NCBI RefSeq assembly: GCF_036245865.1
Contig: NZ_BTTW01000010.1
Coordinates: forward strand, 248,001-312,000
Direction: 5' to 3'
Length of the DNA: 64,000 nt
Source of the DNA: Corallococcus caeni
Lineage (GTDB): Bacteria > Myxococcota > Myxococcia > Myxococcales > Myxococcaceae
The stretch's first letter is position 1, and each line of letters begins with the position of its first letter. Shown one piece after another: positions 17,789 through 26,627 of the stretch. The notes under the pieces are model-generated. The model was not told the DNA's origin. It was given only the letters and a program-made list of their open reading frames with translations, and did not search any database. Both the position numbers and the translations under genes were made by a program.

Positions 17789-19138
17789 GTGTCACGGATG
17801 AACGTGCGCAAGGCCGGGGTGTGGGGGTTGCTGGTCGTGCTGATCACTGGCTGCGCCGGTGGTCCCACGGTGCGGCTGCGCACGGAGCAGGGGACGCGGA
17901 CGCATGTCCCGGCGACATGGGACCGGAGGGTGCCGGTCAGCGCGCGGGAGTTCGAGGACGCGCTGGCGCGCTTGGTGTTGGAGGTGCCGCTGACGGTGCG
18001 CTCACCGAGGGTGGTGCGCGCGGTGGCGAGGAAGGGCGCGGAGCTGGACCGGGGGCTCGGGTTCATGCTGCGGGACCGGTACGGACGGTGGTGCCGCGCG
18101 CATGAGGCTCCGGGGGATTGTCTGTCGTTGCTGGAGGACGGCGCGGGCTTCGGCGAGCTGGACCGGCTGACGCTCGCGGTGGGCATGTCGCTGGACCCGC
18201 TGCGCGCGAGCATTGGGGATGCGCTGGAGGACACGCTGAACCCAGCGTTCTTCGTGTCCGTGGTCTCGGGAGCGATAGCGTCCTGGGTAGTGCTGGCGGC
18301 GGCTCCGGAGCCCGTGTTCACCAAGGCCGCGGCGGTGATTGCCGCCGTGTTCCTGGCGTACGTGGGGGTGCAGTCGTTCCTTACGGTGGTGCGGGCCTGT
18401 GGCGCGCTGAAGGCGGCGACGGACCGGGCACAGACGTTCCAGGAACTGGAGGAGGCGGCGGAAGTCTTCGCGGGCGCCTTGGGGCCAGAAGTGGCGCGCG
18501 TCTTCGTGCTCGCGGTGACGGTGTTGGTGAGTCACGGCGTGACGGTGGGGCTGTCATCCGCGCTCACGTTGATGCCGGGCTTCCCGGATGCGGTGCGGCT
18601 GGGCACGGCGCAGGCGGGCTTCAGCGTGGCGCGCGTGCTGGATGTGAGCGCGGTGGCGGTGGTGGACGGAGTGGTGGAGGTGACGCTCGCGTCCACTGCG
18701 GTGGCCATGGTCACGGTGGGCCCACCGCCTCCGAGCAGTCCAGGAGGCCCGGGCAAGTGGGTGCAGGTGAAGGAGTCGATGTCCGAGCGTGCCCGCGAGT
18801 ACCAGGCGCAGGTGACGGGAGCGCCGGAGGGCTCCGCGTACCGGGTCCGTCTGGGAGACGACGAGGTCGACTTCGACGGCTATGACCTGGTGGAGGACCT
18901 CCTGCTGGAGGCCAAGGGCCCGGGCTACGCGAAGTTCATCAAGGACAACATGACGCTGAAGGAGTTCTATCGGGGCTTCGACAAGGTGCTCGCCCAGGCG
19001 GAGCGGCAATTCACGTTCGCACAGGGGAAGCGCATCCGCTGGATTGTGGCGGAGGGAAGATTCGCCGGCCTCCTCCGGAAAGCCTTCAGGGAGCGCGGCT
19101 ATCCGATTGAAGTGGTGTCCATCTCGCCGATTCGATGA
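17789..19138 (+). CDS. SitA-like lipoprotein toxin, Tox-REase-5 nuclease tip
   Basis: 449 residues. Signal with lipobox LITGC (Cys22). The middle part has RWC-x6-PGDC (101-111) and two or three hydrophobic stretches (about 152-200 and 236-262). It is shared in outline with the toxin at 23617-24957, including a PEP-x-x-x-K segment and a GVQSF/GVDTF segment. The C-terminal 115 residues (about 336-449) match restriction-endonuclease-fold toxin 5: AREYQAQVTGAPEGSAYRV, then DFDG (361-364) and LLLEAKGPGY with E374-x-K376 as the likely catalytic pair. The family cleaves nucleic acid. The lipoprotein-plus-toxin build recalls Myxococcus SitA proteins moved between cells by TraA/B outer-membrane exchange; that delivery is inference. 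GTG at 17789 has CGGAG 8 bases before. The stop overlaps an ATG of the immunity frame. Confidence 0.85.
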   Translation: MSRMNVRKAGVWGLLVVLITGCAGGPTVRLRTEQGTRTHVPATWDRRVPVSAREFEDALARLVLEVPLTVRSPRVVRAVARKGAELDRGLGFMLRDRYGRWCRAHEAPGDCLSLLEDGAGFGELDRLTLAVGMSLDPLRASIGDALEDTLNPAFFVSVVSGAIASWVVLAAAPEPVFTKAAAVIAAVFLAYVGVQSFLTVVRACGALKAATDRAQTFQELEEAAEVFAGALGPEVARVFVLAVTVLVSHGVTVGLSSALTLMPGFPDAVRLGTAQAGFSVARVLDVSAVAVVDGVVEVTLASTAVAMVTVGPPPPSSPGGPGKWVQVKESMSERAREYQAQVTGAPEGSAYRVRLGDDEVDFDGYDLVEDLLLEAKGPGYAKFIKDNMTLKEFYRGFDKVLAQAERQFTFAQGKRIRWIVAEGRFAGLLRKAFRERGYPIEVVSISPIR

Positions 19139-19152
19139 GGCATGCTGGAGCC

Positions 19153-19875
19153 ATGCTCGAGACGCATTACGCGGCTTGCTACTGGCTGGCCCGGCCTGAG
19201 CCGGTGGAGTCTTGCGCCCGTCGCCTGGAGTCTTTCCTCGGGATGATGGCTCCAATCGAGCCAACCTGGAGCCGCTGGCATCAATCCGCGGCGACCTTCG
19301 AAAAGGCACGCAAGCGACAGGTCCAACTGGATGCCAAGACGCTCGCGAAGCTCCTGGGTCAGAAGAGCAACCGGATTGTTGATAGCTCCAGGTTCTGGCT
19401 CTGGGCGGGGGAGTCGCCGGATGAAACCTCGGGGATCAATGGCAGATGTGGGGGCTCCTCGACCTTCGTAAACTCCCATTGCATCCTCAATTCGCTTGGC
19501 CAGAGTGAGGTCGCGGAGCGTGTGGTGACCGCGCCTGTCATGACCGGCGTGGTGCGCGCCATGGCGCTCGCATGGGAACCCGAGTTCGCCCTCGCTACGT
19601 CCAGTCAACATGTGGACAGCATCGTGACCGAGCAGTTCCCCAAGCCCGGCACCTACGGCGGCTGGGTCATGTACTTCGCCGACTTCCGCGGCCCCGTCCC
19701 GCCGCTCCCCGCGCCCGTCCAGGTGGAGCACCTCCCGGACCGGGGCACGCTCATCACCCTCACGCCGGAGAAGTTCACCGTTTCCAATCCGGCCCACGTC
19801 GCCCTGGCCGCGGACGTCCAGGCGCGCCTCCAGGACGCGGGGCTGCTCCGGCCCCTGCGCCCCTGGGGCACCTGA
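19153..19875 (+). CDS. Immunity protein, Imm52-like
   Basis: 240 residues, cytoplasmic, no signal. The opening MLETHYAACYWLARPEPVE, the central VTAPVMTGVVRAMALAWEPE and the end GTLITLTPEKFTVSNPAHVA fit the Imm52 family, which accompanies Tox-REase-5 toxins in myxobacterial genomes. It should bind and block the nuclease domain of the upstream protein. The frame also has an ATG at 19135 that overlaps the toxin TGA (ATGA), so translation is coupled; the ATG at 19153 was chosen because the family starts with MLE. It ends 7 bases before the convergent VOC gene. Confidence 0.82.
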   Translation: MLETHYAACYWLARPEPVESCARRLESFLGMMAPIEPTWSRWHQSAATFEKARKRQVQLDAKTLAKLLGQKSNRIVDSSRFWLWAGESPDETSGINGRCGGSSTFVNSHCILNSLGQSEVAERVVTAPVMTGVVRAMALAWEPEFALATSSQHVDSIVTEQFPKPGTYGGWVMYFADFRGPVPPLPAPVQVEHLPDRGTLITLTPEKFTVSNPAHVALAADVQARLQDAGLLRPLRPWGT

Positions 19876-19881
19876 AGCCGC

Positions 19882-20277
19882 TCACGGCGCGCCGTGGTGG
19901 ACCGCCTCCACGTTGTTGCCGTCCGGATCCAACACGAACGCGCCGTAGTAGCCCGCGTGGTAGTGCGCCCGCTTTCCCGGCGCGCCGTTGTCCTTGCCGC
20001 CCGCCTTCAGCGCGGCCTGGTGGAAGCCGTCCACCGCCTCCGGCCCGCTCGCCGTGAAGGCCACGTGCCGGGGCGACGCGGGCGTCTGCGTCTCGATGAG
20101 CCACAGCACCGGACGCTGGGGCGGACCGAAGGCCGCCATGCGGCGCGTGGGGAACTCCGCGTCCCAGGTGGCGGTCATCTCCATCACGAGACCCGCGCCC
20201 AGCGCGGGCAGGACCGCTTCGTAGAAGGCCTTCGAGGCGGCGAAGTCGGTCGCGTAGAAGCTCAGGTGGTCGATCAT
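19882..20277 (-). CDS. VOC-family (glyoxalase/dioxygenase-fold) protein
   Basis: 131 residues, the standard length for one vicinal-oxygen-chelate unit with two beta-alpha-beta-beta-beta modules. Start MIDHLSFYATDFAASKAFYE, then PASPRHVAFTASG, then GYYGAFVLDPDGNNVEAVHH. Candidate metal ligands are His4, the second-module His (RHVAF) and Glu in NVEAV. Members range from glyoxalase I to antibiotic-binding proteins; this type is usually annotated only as VOC. ATG follows AGGAAG. It looks like a single gene unrelated to the toxin pair it abuts. Confidence 0.85.
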   Translation of the reverse strand: MIDHLSFYATDFAASKAFYEAVLPALGAGLVMEMTATWDAEFPTRRMAAFGPPQRPVLWLIETQTPASPRHVAFTASGPEAVDGFHQAALKAGGKDNGAPGKRAHYHAGYYGAFVLDPDGNNVEAVHHGAP

Positions 20278-20307
20278 GCCCGGCTTCCTAACAGACCCGC
20301 GCGGCGC

Positions 20308-21234
20308 TCAGTCCGGGTAGAACATCGGGTCGCGCGTGGCCACGAACGACGAGATGGCGTGCGCCACCTCCGGCGGCAGCGTGGTGAACTGCACGCCCAC
20401 GCCCGGCATCAGGTCCGGCGTGCGGTCGTTGCCGTCGCGCGCCCAGCGCACCACGCCGTTCACCGTCAGCGGCCGGCCCCCCGGCAGCGTGAAGTCCAGC
20501 TCCACCGGCGTGCCGCGCGGCACCGCCTCCACCGTGGCGATGAAGATGCCGCCCTCGCTGATGTCCATGGAGAAGCCGGTGAAGAAGTTGGAGTCGCTGC
20601 GCGTGTCGATGGTCGTGTGCATCCGCACCCGGCCCGCCTTGCGCCCGTCGCTCTTCGCCGGGGTGGCGGCCACGGGCGGCAGCCGCTCCGCGCGCGTCGG
20701 CGTCTCCGTGGACACCGCCTTCGCTCCGGACGGCTTCAGCCCGGGGGGCGGGACGACCTTCTGGGTCTCGGCTTCCGCGGCGCGGCGGGCCTTCTCCTCG
20801 GCCTCCGCGCGGGCCTTCGCGGCGGCCTCCACGCGCTTCAGGTCGGACTCGGCGGACGACAGCGCCTTGTCCACCCGGGCGGCGTCCTCCTGCTGCACGC
20901 GCAGCGCGGACTGGAGGTCCAGCCCGGCCTGCCGGCGCGTGTCCAGCGCGGCCTCGCGCGCGTCCAGGGCCTTCTCACGCAGGCGCGCGAGCTCCGGGGA
21001 CGGCTCGGGGGACTCGGTGTCCTCCAGGCGCATGGCCCACTGGGACAGGCGCGAGTCCCCGGCATGCTCCGGCCGGGCCAGGGCCTGACGGACGCGGACG
21101 AGCCGTTCGGCCAACGCGGCGGCGTCGGCGGTGGCGCGGGCCACCTGTTCAGCGAGCTGCGCTTCCAGCCGGGCCATGTCGGCTTCGGCGCGCGCCAGCT
21201 CGGCTTCCCGGGAGGGGGTGGGGGACGGGGGCAT
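20308..21234 (-). CDS. PilZ-domain protein with coiled-coil N-terminus
   Basis: 308 residues. Residues 1-165 are Ala/Glu/Arg heptads (coiled coil), 165-205 a Pro/Lys linker, 205-300 a PilZ domain of the myxobacterial TIGR02266 type: GRKAGRVRMHTTIDT, FSMDISEGGIFIATVEAVPRG and GVVRWARD. The D-x-S-x-x-G motif is present, but the Arg-x3-Arg segment is imperfect, so c-di-GMP binding is likely but not certain. Inferred to link c-di-GMP to an unknown partner through the coiled coil. Start ATG at 21234. Confidence 0.85.
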   Translation of the reverse strand: MPPSPTPSREAELARAEADMARLEAQLAEQVARATADAAALAERLVRVRQALARPEHAGDSRLSQWAMRLEDTESPEPSPELARLREKALDAREAALDTRRQAGLDLQSALRVQQEDAARVDKALSSAESDLKRVEAAAKARAEAEEKARRAAEAETQKVVPPPGLKPSGAKAVSTETPTRAERLPPVAATPAKSDGRKAGRVRMHTTIDTRSDSNFFTGFSMDISEGGIFIATVEAVPRGTPVELDFTLPGGRPLTVNGVVRWARDGNDRTPDLMPGVGVQFTTLPPEVAHAISSFVATRDPMFYPD

Positions 21235-21309
21235 GCGTGGGGCTCCAGGCGGACGCCCACTCTAGCGCCGCCCGGCCTCCCCCACGAGTCCCCTCCGGGG
21301 GGTCCACCC

Positions 21310-22668
21310 TCAGTCCGCGCCCTTGATGCAGGCCACCGGCTTGAGGCGGTGGGCCACCCGGGCGAGTCCGGCCTGCTCCACCGTCGCCAGCACGTCGTCC
21401 AGGTTCTTGTAGCAGGGCCCGGACTCGTCCAGCGGCGTGGTGCGGGTGTTGAGCAGGATGCCGGCCTCCGCCATGCGCCGGTCCGTCTCCTCCTGCTGGA
21501 GCTGCCGGCGCGCGGCGGCCCGTGACAGCCGCCGGCCGGAGCCGTGGTTCACCGAGTAGATGGACTTCTCCGCCCCCGCTTGCGCGAAGAGGATGGCGCT
21601 GCCCGTCTCCATGGAGCCGGGGATGAGGATGGGGTGCCCGGTGGCCTCCCACGTCGTCCCCTTGAGGGCCGGGTGGCCGGCGGGGAAGGCCCGCGTGGCG
21701 CCCTTGCGCGCGACGAACTTGCCGCCCTCCTTCTGGATGAGGTTGTGGCTGATCTCGTAGTAGATGCTCGCGGTCCCGCCGAACACGTCCTCGAGCGCCC
21801 CGCACACGGCCTCGCCGATGAGCAGCCGGTTGGCCACGGCGAAGTTGGCCGCCATGTTGTGCAGGTTCCAGTAGTGGCGGCCCAGGGCGCTGTCCGCGTC
21901 CAGCCAGACGAAGTCCTCGCTGCGGCTCTTGAGGCCCAGCTGCGCGGCGCCCTCCACGAAGAAGTGCTTGGCGATGTTCCAGCCGAAGCCCCGGCTGCCG
22001 GTGTGGAGCATCACCCAGACGCGGCCCTGCTCATCCACCTGCATCTCGGTGAAGTGGTTGCCGCCGCCCAGGCTGCCCAGCTGCCCGCGCTTGTCGTAGG
22101 CGCGCACGGGGATGTCCACCCCGGTGTCCTCCACGGGGATGAAGTCGCGCTCGGTGACGGAGCGGTTGCGGCCCAGGGCCTTGGCGCCGTGGCGCAGGAC
22201 TTCCTTGACGGTGGACTCGTTGAGCTTGCGCTGCTTGCGAGCCCGGGTGGCGCCCACGCCCACGGCGATGCGCTCGGTCACCTCGTTGATCCACTGGCGG
22301 CGCTTCGCGGGGTCGGCCACGTCCTCCACGGTGAGGGAGGTCTGGAGCTGCACCATGCCGCAGCCGATGTCGTAGCCGGCGGCGGTGGGCAGCAGGGTGC
22401 CGTCCGTCTCCACGATGGTGCCGATGGGGACGCCGTAGCCCACGTGACAGTCGGGCGTGACGGCGACGCGGGTGACGCCGGGGAAGGTGGCGGCGTTGAC
22501 GACCTGGTCGAAGACGGCGTCTTCCAGCGCGGGGGCTTCCGGGTTGCCCTCCTCCCCCCAGAGGAGCTTGTCGGAGAGGAACAGGTCCGCGTGCACGCGC
22601 ATCGTCTTGGTGCGGGGCAGGACGTAGTGGCCCTCGGAGACCTTTTCCAGGTGTTGCTTCCAGCTCAT
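21310..22668 (-). CDS. rtcB: RNA-splicing ligase RtcB
   Basis: 452 residues, typical length. Joins RNA 2',3'-cyclic phosphate or 3'-phosphate ends to 5'-OH ends using GTP and Mn2+. Visible ligands: AAGYDIGCGM (Asp100, Cys103), GGGNHF (His205), HTGSRGFG (His222), SHN (His308) and the guanylylated His375 in VNHGSGRRLSR. Start ATG has GGGGGA 6 bases upstream. No archease or RtcA gene adjoins it. It is divergent from the small secreted protein at 22904. Role in bacteria: repair of tRNA or rRNA cut by toxins or stress. Confidence 0.96.
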   Translation of the reverse strand: MSWKQHLEKVSEGHYVLPRTKTMRVHADLFLSDKLLWGEEGNPEAPALEDAVFDQVVNAATFPGVTRVAVTPDCHVGYGVPIGTIVETDGTLLPTAAGYDIGCGMVQLQTSLTVEDVADPAKRRQWINEVTERIAVGVGATRARKQRKLNESTVKEVLRHGAKALGRNRSVTERDFIPVEDTGVDIPVRAYDKRGQLGSLGGGNHFTEMQVDEQGRVWVMLHTGSRGFGWNIAKHFFVEGAAQLGLKSRSEDFVWLDADSALGRHYWNLHNMAANFAVANRLLIGEAVCGALEDVFGGTASIYYEISHNLIQKEGGKFVARKGATRAFPAGHPALKGTTWEATGHPILIPGSMETGSAILFAQAGAEKSIYSVNHGSGRRLSRAAARRQLQQEETDRRMAEAGILLNTRTTPLDESGPCYKNLDDVLATVEQAGLARVAHRLKPVACIKGAD

Positions 22669-22903
22669 GGTGAATCCCCCAGGTGGGTGAACCCGCGGCA
22701 GGGACGAAGCCCTCCCTCATCCCTGACGGTGCCGGGTTCCGGACACACGATTGGCTGCCTGCCTGCCGCGCGCCAGGGGGAAATCCCATGCGGTGGACGG
22801 AGGGAACGGCCGGGAGTGCACGGAGCGGCATTCAGACAAGCCTGGGGGTTGCGGCATCCGATCGGCATTCCCATTTCTCCAGCGTGCATCAAGGGGGTGG
22901 GCG

Positions 22904-23185
22904 ATGGGGTTTTTGACGGGGATGGTGCTGGCGATGTCGTTGCAGGCGGGGCCGGTGGAGATGACGGCGGCTCCGGTGTTCAATCCGTCGCTGTGCGCCA
23001 AGAAGCGCGTGGATCCATGCGGGTGCCATCACGTGTACGGCATCCGGCACTGCCACCAGAATCGCAAGAGCAACCACTGCGAGGCGCAGGTCCGTGCCTA
23101 CCAGCCGGACGTGGAGCAGGAGACCGCGGAGGCGACGAATCCGCTCCAGAGCCTCATCGACCCGGCCAAGTCCGTGTCCATGTAG
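22904..23185 (+). CDS. Small secreted Cys-rich protein, unknown
   Basis: 93 residues. A signal peptide of about 20 residues (FLTGMVLAMSLQAG) precedes a domain with five Cys in SLCAKKRVDPCGCHHVYGIR and the following HCHQNRKSNHC, rich in His and basic residues; this could bind a metal or form disulfides. The tail is acidic and ordinary. ATG at 22904 was chosen over upstream starts because AGGGGGTGG lies just before it and the signal peptide starts there. No family recognised. Confidence 0.65.
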   Translation: MGFLTGMVLAMSLQAGPVEMTAAPVFNPSLCAKKRVDPCGCHHVYGIRHCHQNRKSNHCEAQVRAYQPDVEQETAEATNPLQSLIDPAKSVSM

Positions 23186-23266
23186 GGCGGCGCTGTTCCT
23201 GAGCGTGGCGGGAATTCCGGGCGTCCTTCCCAGGGTGGGGGAGGGCGCCACGGTTCGTTGTGGGGG

Positions 23267-23617
23267 CTATCCCGGGTCCAGGGTCCAGGTGCCTTCGTCC
23301 CATCGCTTCAAGGCTTCCGAGGCTTCGAAGGGCACGAGTCCCTGGCCTCGGGCGGCTTCCTCCAGGACGGCCCTGGCTTCCGCCGTCCGGTAGCGGAGCA
23401 GGGTCGCGGCGGCCGTCACCCGCACGTCCATGCGCTCATGCTTGAACAGCACCAGGAGCGCATCCCGTCCGGCATCGCCGTGGGCCAGGAGTTGATCAAT
23501 CGCGGCGCCGTACTTCCTGGCGTGCTTGTTCCCGGTCCTGGAATCGCCTTTCCAGATGGCATCGGTCTGGGCAGCGACATGCTTGGCGACCTGCTCGACG
23601 AGTTCCTCTAGCGTCAT
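23267..23617 (-). CDS. DUF2019-like immunity protein
   Basis: 116 residues. MTLEELVEQVAKHVAAQTDA followed by helical pairs (GRDALLVLFKHERMDVRVTA, LLRYRTAEARAVLEEAARGQ) resembles the HEAT-like DUF2019 family, small proteins often beside secreted toxins. Its ATG (23617-23615) shares one base with the toxin stop TGA (23619-23617), so it is translationally coupled to the toxin at 23617-24957 and is its probable immunity. No signal peptide, as expected for cytoplasmic protection. Confidence 0.72.
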   Translation of the reverse strand: MTLEELVEQVAKHVAAQTDAIWKGDSRTGNKHARKYGAAIDQLLAHGDAGRDALLVLFKHERMDVRVTAAATLLRYRTAEARAVLEEAARGQGLVPFEASEALKRWDEGTWTLDPG

Positions 23618-24957
23618 CACCAAAGCCCCTTCGACACGTTCTCGATGGCTCGCAGCCCGAAATCGCGCTGAGCCTCGTACGACTGCGTGCTCAACCATTT
23701 CCGTACGGTCAGGCTGCTCGTGCCCGTGAGGTTACGTCGGATCGAGGAATAGAGCTCACTGACGCGGGAATGCAACGCCTTGTCCAGCGGGACAACGTTC
23801 TCGGTGTTGTGAAGGGCCTGGGGACCGAACCGCTGCACGTTGCCCGGGGTCTGTTCAACGATGTGGTGCCACTCCTTTCCTGGACCCGCCGGACCCAGGG
23901 CCTTCTTGAAACCACTGAACGAGCCCCAGCTCCTGGGCGCACCCGCAGGAGCAGTGGCCCCACCGCCGTTGGCGGCCATGGCCACCGCGCCCGGTGCGAG
24001 CGCGATCGTCACGCTCCCGGCGCTCACCGCCACCGTCTCCACCTCCCCGACCGCCGCGAACCGCAGGCCCAGCTGGGACTCGGCCTGCACCGTCGCCAGG
24101 GCGGCTCCGGGGAGTCGGGGCACCTTCGCCGCCAGGCCGGGGGCCGTGGTGCCAATCGCCGCCGTGGCCAGCAGGGCGAAGGCCCGTGCCGCGTTGCGGC
24201 CCATGACCTTGCCGTAGCGCTCGCCCGCCTCGCGCAGTTCGCCGAACGTGGTGGCCCGGTCCGCGGCTTCCACCAGCTGCTTGAAACCCATGATGAGGCT
24301 CCAGAAGGTGTCGACGCCCACGTAGGCGATGAGCGTGACGGTCATCACGGCGGCGAGTCCCTTGGAGAAGGGCTCCGGCACCGCGAGCAGGACGAGGTAC
24401 GTCGTCCACGTCCACAGGACCGTCGTCAGCATGGCCTGGGGATCGGCCATGTCCTGGAAGGCTTCCAGCAGCTCCTCCAGCACGGCACCCTGGGCGAGCG
24501 CCATGGCCAGGGCATAGCGCCCATCCCCGGTGACGGTGGGTCCCTCCACCAGCAGGCGCAAACAGTCGCCAGGCCTGTCCGTGCGTTCGCACCAGCGCAG
24601 GTAGGCACGCGTCAGCTCCACGTCCGCGCTGGAGGCGGCTCCTTCCAGGTGCTCGTCCGGCCCCAGCGGGGTGATGCGGCGGCTGCGCGGGTCGAACAGG
24701 TACGAACCACTGCGCGGCTCCACCTGCCACAAGCGCCGTGCCGCGTCCTGGGGGCGCGTGGACGGACGCACGGCCCGGGCCAGCACCGCGACGGCTTCCT
24801 CGAAGTCATCCGAGTCCACTTCCACCGGCGTAGCACCCGGACGCGGTGTCACCACGATGGGGGCATTCCTGCCTGTTTCCAGACGCACCGACCGCGTGAC
24901 GCCGCCACATCCGGTCAGCAGCACGAGCAGGAGCGGAATCAACCACCAGGGCCGCAT
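23617..24957 (-). CDS. SitA-like lipoprotein toxin, HNH-type nuclease tip
   Basis: 446 residues. Lipobox LLTGC (Cys17). The central region has RWC-x6-PGDC (122-132), then hydrophobic segments about 178-215 and 258-275, aligning with the toxin at 17789-19138. The C-terminal 100 residues are unrelated to that protein: EWHHIVEQTPGN (362-373), HNTENVVPL (383-391) and LHSRV (395-399) form a His-Asn-His arrangement of HNH/treble-clef endonucleases (candidate residues His364/365, Asn387, His396). Predicted DNase or RNase toxin. ATG at 24957 has GGGAGGA 7 bases upstream. Delivery by outer-membrane exchange is inferred from the lipoprotein form. Confidence 0.8.
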   Translation of the reverse strand: MRPWWLIPLLLVLLTGCGGVTRSVRLETGRNAPIVVTPRPGATPVEVDSDDFEEAVAVLARAVRPSTRPQDAARRLWQVEPRSGSYLFDPRSRRITPLGPDEHLEGAASSADVELTRAYLRWCERTDRPGDCLRLLVEGPTVTGDGRYALAMALAQGAVLEELLEAFQDMADPQAMLTTVLWTWTTYLVLLAVPEPFSKGLAAVMTVTLIAYVGVDTFWSLIMGFKQLVEAADRATTFGELREAGERYGKVMGRNAARAFALLATAAIGTTAPGLAAKVPRLPGAALATVQAESQLGLRFAAVGEVETVAVSAGSVTIALAPGAVAMAANGGGATAPAGAPRSWGSFSGFKKALGPAGPGKEWHHIVEQTPGNVQRFGPQALHNTENVVPLDKALHSRVSELYSSIRRNLTGTSSLTVRKWLSTQSYEAQRDFGLRAIENVSKGLW

Positions 24958-25093
24958 GCGGAGTCCTCCCGGAGCCAGGGGCGCTCCGTGAGAGGCATTT
25001 GAGCATGCAATGCCAGACAAGCAGAAGGAATGAGGCCGGAAGGCGCCATTCCATACGTCCGCCGGACCGACGGTCCCGGCGCGCTATCCCACC

Positions 25094-26302
25094 TCAGTGC
25101 GCGGCGGTCGGCTCGCCGGGAAGTTCCTCCGAACGGCTCACCTCGAGATCGCTCTCCGAGCGGATGATGACCCAGCGCGCCTGGGGCGAAACACGCAGCG
25201 CCACCACGTTCGGCGCCAGGCGGCGCATCTCCGGCTTGTAGGGCAGCACCGCCAGCGGCGGGGCCGTCAGCGCTGACGCGTGCGGATGGCCAGCGGGCGC
25301 ATGCGGCACCGGCGCGGGTGCGTGCGGCGCCGACTGCGTCCCGGGCGCGCGGTTCAGCAGCGCGATGACCTTCACCGTGGGGCGCTCCGGCGTCAGCGTG
25401 ACCGGCGGCGTGTTCGGAGGACTCCGCGGCAGCGCGGGCAGGGCCAGCGGCGCGGCCGGCAGGGCCTTCTGGGGCATGGACCTGACCACCGCGACGGGCG
25501 GGATGCCCGGAGGCGTGTTCGCGCCCGGCGCCTTCGCGGTGCTGGCGGCCGGCGGATCCTCGAAGGCGGCCATCGACACGATGACCTTCGGAAGCGGCGT
25601 CCCCTCCGGCGGACGCGACGCACCCGCCGCCTTCGCCATCGACCGCGACATCGTCTCCGTCGACGCGTCCCTCGCGGGCGTCACGGCCGGCGCGACAGGA
25701 CGCGGATGGGGCAGCACCGCCTCGCGCCCCGGACCCGAGTGGGACCCTGGCATCCTCCCCGGCACCGGGCTCCGCACGCCCGGGGCGTTCAGCGGCGCGA
25801 TGGACGGCGCCACCGGCAGGCCCACGGGAGAGGTCGGCTCCTGCGCGGCGTTGAGCACGAAGGGCGGCGGCGGAGGCGGCGGCACGCTGCGCATCCGCCC
25901 GGGCGGCGGCGTCGGCGGCGGCAGCCGGTCGAAGCGGTAGAGCTGCTCGTCCTCCAGCTCCGTCGGCGTCACCGCGCCCTGGCCCAGCCGCACCACCTCC
26001 AGCTGCAGCGTCGGGTCCCGAGGATCCAGCTCCAGCGCGGCCTTCAGCGCACCCCTCGCTCGGGATTCGCAACCCAGTGACAACAGCACCTGCGCGGCTT
26101 CACGGTACGCGGCGATGGCCTGCTCCCGCTGCCCCGCTCGGCGGCAGGCCTCCGCCAGCCGGATGCGCACATTCGCGTCTCGTGGCAGCCGTCTCGCGAG
26201 CTGCGCGTACGTTTCCACGCACTGCGCATACCTCCCCCGCTGGTACAGCGCATGTGCGGCTTCCTTCAACTCCCGCAGCTTCATCGACTCGCGCTCGCTC
26301 AT
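25094..26302 (-). CDS. TPR protein with long Pro-rich region
   Basis: 402 residues, no signal peptide. Residues 5-105 contain about three tetratricopeptide-type helix pairs (YAQLARRLPRDANVRIRLAE, AIAAYREAAQVLLSLG, ALKAALELDPRDPTLQLEVV). Residues 125-345 are Pro/Ala-rich and disordered, with a run of seven or more Pro. The last 50 residues form a short folded tail (VVALRVSPQARWVIIRSESD). Probably a cytoplasmic adaptor; many myxobacterial genes have this build and no assigned role. ATG follows GGAG at 6 bases. Confidence 0.75.
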   Translation of the reverse strand: MSERESMKLRELKEAAHALYQRGRYAQCVETYAQLARRLPRDANVRIRLAEACRRAGQREQAIAAYREAAQVLLSLGCESRARGALKAALELDPRDPTLQLEVVRLGQGAVTPTELEDEQLYRFDRLPPPTPPPGRMRSVPPPPPPPFVLNAAQEPTSPVGLPVAPSIAPLNAPGVRSPVPGRMPGSHSGPGREAVLPHPRPVAPAVTPARDASTETMSRSMAKAAGASRPPEGTPLPKVIVSMAAFEDPPAASTAKAPGANTPPGIPPVAVVRSMPQKALPAAPLALPALPRSPPNTPPVTLTPERPTVKVIALLNRAPGTQSAPHAPAPVPHAPAGHPHASALTAPPLAVLPYKPEMRRLAPNVVALRVSPQARWVIIRSESDLEVSRSEELPGEPTAAH

Positions 26303-26627
26303 GGGGGTCTCCGCGTCGGTTGTCGCTCCCCAGAGCTAGCAGGCGACGTGCCGCGCTCCCGTGACGCGCGCTCGCGTTCACTGCCGCGCCCCCACCGCGA
26401 CCCCGGACCGCAATCCCTGTCTTCCACCCGGCGGATTCAAAGGCAGCTCACCGTGCACCCGTGCACGCTGTCCACCGCAGGACACGGCAGGAACCCTGTA
26501 GAAATGGGAACCACGCTGTAACAAAGACAGTGCGGCAATCCCTGAACTCTCCGGAGACGTCGGATGCGCACGCATGGGACACTGGGGCGGTTCCGGATTC
26601 CCCCGGAGACACCTGGAGGTCGCACCC
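26303..26627. other. Divergent intergenic region
   Basis: 325 bases between the TPR gene and the secretin-N gene, so it should hold both promoters. The only structure I see is a tandem octamer CCGTGCAC twice (26451-26466) with internal GTGCAC palindromes, and a relatively AT-rich segment near 26495-26525. No convincing -35/-10 pair. Confidence 0.4.

Noticed and set aside
21310-22668. RNA-repair operon with Pnkp
   Set aside because: RtcB and the kinase-phosphatase are 31 kb apart and on different strands; no linkage supports a joint operon.
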